Below, in pieces: positions 60,487 through 64,000 of a stretch of DNA of 64,000 bases. Under the pieces are notes generated by a model that saw only the letters and a list, made by a program, of their open reading frames with translations, did no database searches and was not told the DNA's origin. Positions within the stretch are counted from its first letter, which is position 1; the number at the start of each line of letters is the position of its first letter. The stretch comes from Hyphomicrobiales bacterium. Its GTDB lineage: Bacteria > Pseudomonadota > Alphaproteobacteria > Rhodospirillales > JACKKN01. The stretch is taken from positions 186,001 to 250,000 of the forward strand of contig JACKKN010000001.1 in assembly GCA_024236415.1 (NCBI GenBank), written 5' to 3'. The position numbers were made by a program, and so were the translations under genes.

Positions 60487-61203
60487 TCAACCGGCGGCCA
60501 GTTCGTCCTCGACCCGGCGGGCGGCGGCGACCGGGTTCTCGGCACCGGTGATGGGGCGGCCGATGACCAGGTAGTCGGCGCCGGCGGCCACCGCCTCGGC
60601 CGGGGTCATGACCCGTTTCTGGTCGCCGGGGATGGCCCAGGCCGGGCGGATGCCCGGCACCATCAGGGTGAACTGGCCGCCGCAGGCGGCGCGCAGGGCG
60701 GCGATCTCGTGGGCCGAGCAGACCACCCCGTCGGCGCCGTTGGCCTGGGCCAGGCGGGCCAGGCGCACCACTTGGTCCTCGACCGCGCCGGGGACGCCGG
60801 TGTCGGCCAGGTCCTCCTGCGACAGCGAGGTCAGCACCGTCACCGCCAGCAGGCGCGGCCGGTCCTCGCCGCCCTCCAGGGCGGCCTGGGCGGCGGCGCG
60901 GATCATGGACCCGCCGCCGGCGGCGTGGATGTTGACGAAGGCCGGCTTCAGGGGCAGGGCGGCGCGCACGGCGCTGGCCACGGTGTTGGGGATGTCGTGC
61001 CACTTCAGGTCCAGGAACACGGGCATGCCCAGGGCGGCGATGCGGCCCACGGCGGCGGGGCCCCCGGCCATGAACAGCTCCTTGCCCACCTTGACCCCGC
61101 CCACGTGGCCCTGCAGGCGCAGGGCCAGGGACGCGGCGCGCTCCACGTCCTGCATGTCCAGGGCGACGAAGACGCGGTCGCCCGGTTTCCTGATCTCGTG
61201 CAT
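60487..61203 (-). CDS. pyrF: Orotidine 5'-phosphate decarboxylase
   Basis: 238 residues. Converts OMP to UMP. VFVALDM starts the barrel; VGGVKVGKELF has the substrate-contacting Lys, and VFLDLKWHDIPNTV is the Asp-Lys-Asp catalytic array. VVCSAHEIAALRA, LMVPGIRPAW and YLVIGRPITGAENP complete the phosphate site. It lies between the OCD-like gene and trpF, a common alphaproteobacterial placement. Confidence 0.96.
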   Translation of the reverse strand: MHEIRKPGDRVFVALDMQDVERAASLALRLQGHVGGVKVGKELFMAGGPAAVGRIAALGMPVFLDLKWHDIPNTVASAVRAALPLKPAFVNIHAAGGGSMIRAAAQAALEGGEDRPRLLAVTVLTSLSQEDLADTGVPGAVEDQVVRLARLAQANGADGVVCSAHEIAALRAACGGQFTLMVPGIRPAWAIPGDQKRVMTPAEAVAAGADYLVIGRPITGAENPVAAARRVEDELAAG

Positions 61204-61256
61204 GGTTCGCCCCCCGTCGCTTCTCGCGTCGCCTCTTGCGTCGCCTCTCGCCTCGT

Positions 61257-62192
61257 TCAGGCCCGCTCCACCGCCAAGCGGGCGGCGGACAGGTCCTCCA
61301 GCGCCGTGCCCACGGACTTGAACAGGGTGATCTCGGCGTTGCCGCCGCGTCCGTCGCACCGGCCCCGGGTCAGGTCGAACAGGTCGCCCTGGATGTCGTC
61401 GTCGTCCAGGACGCCGTTGGCCAGGGGCACGGCGATGTCGCCGGCTTCCTTGCACGCCCCCTCGCGGGTGTCAACGTAAACCCGTGCCCGGCGCACGGCT
61501 TCGTCGTCGGCCTCGCGCATGGCCGGGGTGAATCCGCCCACCAGGTCCAGGTGCTGCCCCGGCCGCAGCCAGGCGCCGTGCACCAGGGGGTCACTGGCCA
61601 GGGTGGCGCAGGTGACGATGTCGGCGCCGGCCACGGCGGCTTCCAGGTCCGCCGCCGGCGCAGCGTCCAGGCCGTCTGCGCGCAGGTCCTCGGCCACCGC
61701 CGCCGCCTTGTCCGGGTCGCGGCCCCAGACCGTGACCGCGGTGATGGGGCGCTGGCTGGCATGGGCCCGGGCCAGGTGCGGCGCCAGCCTGCCCGTGCCC
61801 ACCACCAGCAGATGCGCGCTGTCGGCCCGGGCCAGAAAGCGCGCCGCCAGGGCCGAGGCGCAGGCGGTGCGGCGCAGGGTCAGCTCGGCGCCGTCGATCA
61901 TGGCCAGGGCGGCGCCGGTGGTGCCGTCCAGCAGCAGGTAGGTGGCCATCACCGCCGGCAGGCCGCGAGCGCCGTTGCCGGGGAACACGGTGGCCAGCTT
62001 GATGCCGATGTGCTCGCCGGCCTGCCAGGCCGGCATCAGCAGCAGGGTGCCGGCGTCGCCGCCGGGCACCTCGACGGTGTGGTGGTGGCGCAGGGGCACG
62101 GTGCAGCCGGCGCGGAAGTCGTCGGCCAGGCGGTCCACCAGCGCGCCGTAGGGCAGGGCCCGGCGCAGGTCGTCGGCGGAGAGCTGTCTCAC
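61257..62192 (-). CDS. Ornithine cyclodeaminase/mu-crystallin family protein
   Basis: 311 residues from a GTG at 62192. N-terminal substrate domain (RHHHTVEVPGGDAGTLLLMPAW, KLATVFPGNGARGLPAV) and a central Rossmann domain (HLLVVGTGRLAPHLARAHA, VTVWGRDPDKAAAVAEDL, DIVTCATLASDPLVHGAWL). Members include ornithine cyclodeaminase, alanine dehydrogenase and imino-acid reductases; which one this is cannot be told. It sits between lapA and pyrF. The 53 bp before pyrF contain short GC-rich direct repeats. Confidence 0.88.
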   Translation of the reverse strand: MRQLSADDLRRALPYGALVDRLADDFRAGCTVPLRHHHTVEVPGGDAGTLLLMPAWQAGEHIGIKLATVFPGNGARGLPAVMATYLLLDGTTGAALAMIDGAELTLRRTACASALAARFLARADSAHLLVVGTGRLAPHLARAHASQRPITAVTVWGRDPDKAAAVAEDLRADGLDAAPAADLEAAVAGADIVTCATLASDPLVHGAWLRPGQHLDLVGGFTPAMREADDEAVRRARVYVDTREGACKEAGDIAVPLANGVLDDDDIQGDLFDLTRGRCDGRGGNAEITLFKSVGTALEDLSAARLAVERA

Positions 62193-62211
62193 GGCAGGGG
62201 GGCGCCGCCGG

Positions 62212-62589
62212 TCAGGCGGCGTTGGCGGGCGGCAGGGCGCCGGAATCCGTTTCGCGTTGGGCCTCGCGCCGCTGCACCCGCGCCTCGGCCTGGGCCTTCT
62301 CCATTTTATCCTTCACGTGGCGCAGCTCGCGCTGGGTGAAGTCCAGTTCGTAGTACCGCTGCCGCGCCTTGTTGCGGGTCCGGCTCCCGGCCAGCCAGGT
62401 GGCCAGGGCGCCCCACAGGAAGCCCAGCAGCAGGGCCGCCAGCACCACCTCGAACAGGCGCCGGTCCAGCTCCATGGGCAGGGGCCACAGGTCCACGGTC
62501 ACCGGCCCGCGGTTGGCCACGCAGAAGCCGATGATGGCCACGCCGACGACCGCCATCAGCAGCCAGGACAGGAATTTCACGATCACCAT
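62212..62589 (-). CDS. lapA: LapA-domain inner-membrane protein
   Basis: 125 residues. Two membrane helices (FLSWLLMAVVGVAIIGFCV and LFEVVLAALLLGFLWGALATWLA) with a short loop (PVTVDLWPLP), then a charged coiled-coil tail (YELDFTQRELRHVKDKMEKA). In E. coli LapA/LapB regulate LPS synthesis. Placed after ihfB as in many Alphaproteobacteria. Confidence 0.87.
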   Translation of the reverse strand: MVIVKFLSWLLMAVVGVAIIGFCVANRGPVTVDLWPLPMELDRRLFEVVLAALLLGFLWGALATWLAGSRTRNKARQRYYELDFTQRELRHVKDKMEKAQAEARVQRREAQRETDSGALPPANAA

Positions 62590-62665
62590 GATTGTCGGTC
62601 CCCTTGGCCGGCCCCGGGGTGGAAAGGCGTGGGGCCGGGTGGTCCTCGCCCCGAGGTCGGTTTCC

Positions 62666-62950
62666 TCAGGCGGAGGTGTTCAGTTTCTCGCGCAGCTGCT
62701 TGCCGGTCTTGAAGTAGGGGATGTACTTGGCCTCCACCTCCACCGCCTCGCCGGTGCGCGGGTTGCGGCCGACGCGGCTGTTGCGGGCCTTGACCGAGAA
62801 CGCGCCGAAACCGCGCAGCTCGACCCGGTCGCCGCTGGCCAGGGCGTCGCTGATCTCGTCGAAGATCGTGGTCACGATCCGCTCGACGTCCCTTTGGTAG
62901 AGGTGCGGGTTGGCCTCGGCCAGCCGCGCGATCAATTCAGACTTCGTCAT
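62666..62950 (-). CDS. ihfB: Integration host factor subunit beta
   Basis: 94 residues. DNA-bending HU/IHF fold: MTKSELIARLAEANPHLYQRDVE, DRVELRGFGAFSVK, and the minor-groove arm NPRTGEAVEVEAKYIPYFK with the intercalating Pro. Pairs with IhfA encoded elsewhere. It lies between sppA and lapA; the 76-bp gap to lapA contains an 8-bp GC stem without a T-run. Confidence 0.96.
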   Translation of the reverse strand: MTKSELIARLAEANPHLYQRDVERIVTTIFDEISDALASGDRVELRGFGAFSVKARNSRVGRNPRTGEAVEVEAKYIPYFKTGKQLREKLNTSA

Positions 62951-63039
62951 GACACCGTTCCCTTGTTCGAGGCCGGATTCTGGCGCCGGACCCGTTCCCG
63001 TGTTCGCAGCATCGCGCCGGTGGCCACCGTCGCGTTCCG

Positions 63040-63951
63040 CTATCGTATCTCAGGGTGCCAAAGGGAAACCAAACCGTCAAGATTAAGTCTTTCAGAAAAC
63101 AGCGTTTTTCCCCCGATGCTCTCCATCATCCGGCGCCACACGCGGTCCTCGTCGTCGATTTCCACGTCGTGGATCGGGGTTTCCCGGTCGATTCCGTGTT
63201 CCTGGGCCAGCCAGTCCCGGGCTTCGCGCTCGCCACCGATGGCGTCGGCCAGGCCGTTGGCCACCGCCTGGCGCCCGGTGTAGACGCGGCCGTCGGCCAG
63301 GGCCAGGACCTTGTCCCGGGGCATGGCGCGCCGTTCGGCGACCATGTCGACGAACATGTCGTACATGTCCAGCACCGTGGCCCGGTTGGCCTCGCGGGCC
63401 TCGGGCGACAGGGGTTCCAGGGGGTTGGGCTGGGCCTTCAGGGGGCTGCTCTTGATGCTTTCCGCCTTGATGCCCAGCTTGTCCAGCAGGCCGGTGATGT
63501 CGGCGCTCTGCATCAGCACGCCGATGGACCCGGTGACGGTGGCGGCGCGGGCCAGCACCCGGTCGGCGGCGATGGCCGTCATGTAGCCGGCCGAGGCCGC
63601 CACCTCGCCCATGACCGCCACCACCGGCTTCTTGTCGGCCACCCGGCGCAGGCTGTGGTACAGGGCCTCGCCGCCGGCCACGGTGCCGCCGGGGCTGTCG
63701 ATGCGCAGGATCAGGGCGCGGGCGTCGTCGTCCTCGGCAATGGCGTCCAGGGCGGCGTCGCGCAGGCGGTCGTCCAGGATGATCCCGGTGACGTCGTAGC
63801 GGGCGACGTAGCTTTCGCCCGGCAGGTGGTCGAACCGGGCGTACAGGGCCAGCAGCGCGCCGGCCACCGCCAGCACCGCCACCACCCGCCAAAAGGACAG
63901 GCGCCGCGCGAGGCGGCGCCTGTCGGAAATGTGGTCGGGGTCGAGGGTCAT
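63040..63951 (-). CDS. sppA: Signal peptide peptidase SppA, short form
   Basis: 303 residues. One N-terminal membrane anchor (VVAVLAVAGALLALY) and a periplasmic serine protease domain: LILRIDSPGGTVAGGEALY, VVAVMGEVAASAGYMTAIAAD, VTGSIGVLMQSADI, and KAESIKSSPLKA with the general-base Lys of the Ser-Lys dyad. Removes cleaved signal peptides. The short single-domain form is usual in Alphaproteobacteria. The 49 bp left to the window edge show no gene. Confidence 0.94.
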   Translation of the reverse strand: MTLDPDHISDRRRLARRLSFWRVVAVLAVAGALLALYARFDHLPGESYVARYDVTGIILDDRLRDAALDAIAEDDDARALILRIDSPGGTVAGGEALYHSLRRVADKKPVVAVMGEVAASAGYMTAIAADRVLARAATVTGSIGVLMQSADITGLLDKLGIKAESIKSSPLKAQPNPLEPLSPEAREANRATVLDMYDMFVDMVAERRAMPRDKVLALADGRVYTGRQAVANGLADAIGGEREARDWLAQEHGIDRETPIHDVEIDDEDRVWRRMMESIGGKTLFSERLNLDGLVSLWHPEIR

Positions 63952-64000
63952 GTCCGGCCCGCCCTTGCGTCGGCGACGTCCCGCGGCGCGTCCCCCGGGG

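Noticed and set aside
61204..61256. Short direct repeats (TCGCGTCGCCTCT-like) before pyrF
   Set aside because: They look like simple GC-rich slippage repeats in a short gap, with no symmetry or known motif.
62608..62638. GC stem (CCGGCCCC/GGGGCCGG) between ihfB and lapA as a terminator
   Set aside because: The loop is 15 nt and there is no T-run on the minus strand after the stem.

Overview
The window is very GC-rich bacterial chromosome with short AT-rich islands at promoters. The right end (about 46-64 kb) carries sppA-ihfB-lapA-pyrF-trpF-trpB-trpA-accD-folC, an order I know from Rhodospirillales-type Alphaproteobacteria. Two TRAP transporters and many acyl-CoA enzymes also fit a metabolically versatile alphaproteobacterium. 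No phage, IS, CRISPR or plasmid genes are visible.

Layout. 0-6 kb: a glutathione transferase, a GSU2403-type nucleotidyltransferase-fold gene, a DUF2478 gene, a double-length TetR regulator, and a tetR-tag pair (3-methyladenine glycosylase) preceded by three palindromes spaced exactly 25 bp apart. 6.1-11.6 kb: a tetR-led acyl-CoA carboxylase operon (beta, alpha) with an isovaleryl/long-chain-type acyl-CoA dehydrogenase. 11.6-19.6 kb: a hexuronate module with a FadR/GntR regulator, a secreted GH114-like protein, TRAP DctPQM, KduI, KduD, KDG kinase and KDPG aldolase. Together these would import an (unsaturated) uronate and convert it to pyruvate and glyceraldehyde-3-phosphate.

19.6-46.1 kb is the most unusual part: about 26 genes in seven operon-like groups. 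They include two acyl-CoA dehydrogenases, MaoC and enoyl-CoA hydratases, an SCP2-type thiolase with a DUF35 partner, AMP-forming and split ADP-forming acyl-CoA synthetases, a ThDP enzyme, a cupin, two aldehyde dehydrogenases, five SDRs (four without the catalytic Tyr), two flavodoxin-fold quinone reductases, three small muconolactone-isomerase-like proteins, a TRAP transporter and a cysteine-free Rrf2 regulator. Upstream of each group lies a copy of one palindrome, TGTTA-N9-TAACA (sites A-G). I infer a single regulon, possibly controlled by the Rrf2 protein, for uptake and beta-oxidation-like breakdown of a carboxylic acid I cannot identify.

46.1-64 kb: tRNA-Ser(GGA), whose 3' end faces the catabolic block, then mostly core genes: a flippase, a TesA-like esterase with the YbbA/YbbP ABC pair, a Bax-inhibitor-1 protein with a clear terminator, a small basic protein divergent from a GcvA-like LysR, and the folC-accD-trpA-trpB-trpF-pyrF-lapA-ihfB-sppA block on the minus strand. 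ATGA/GTGA stop-start overlaps are common and helped fix starts.
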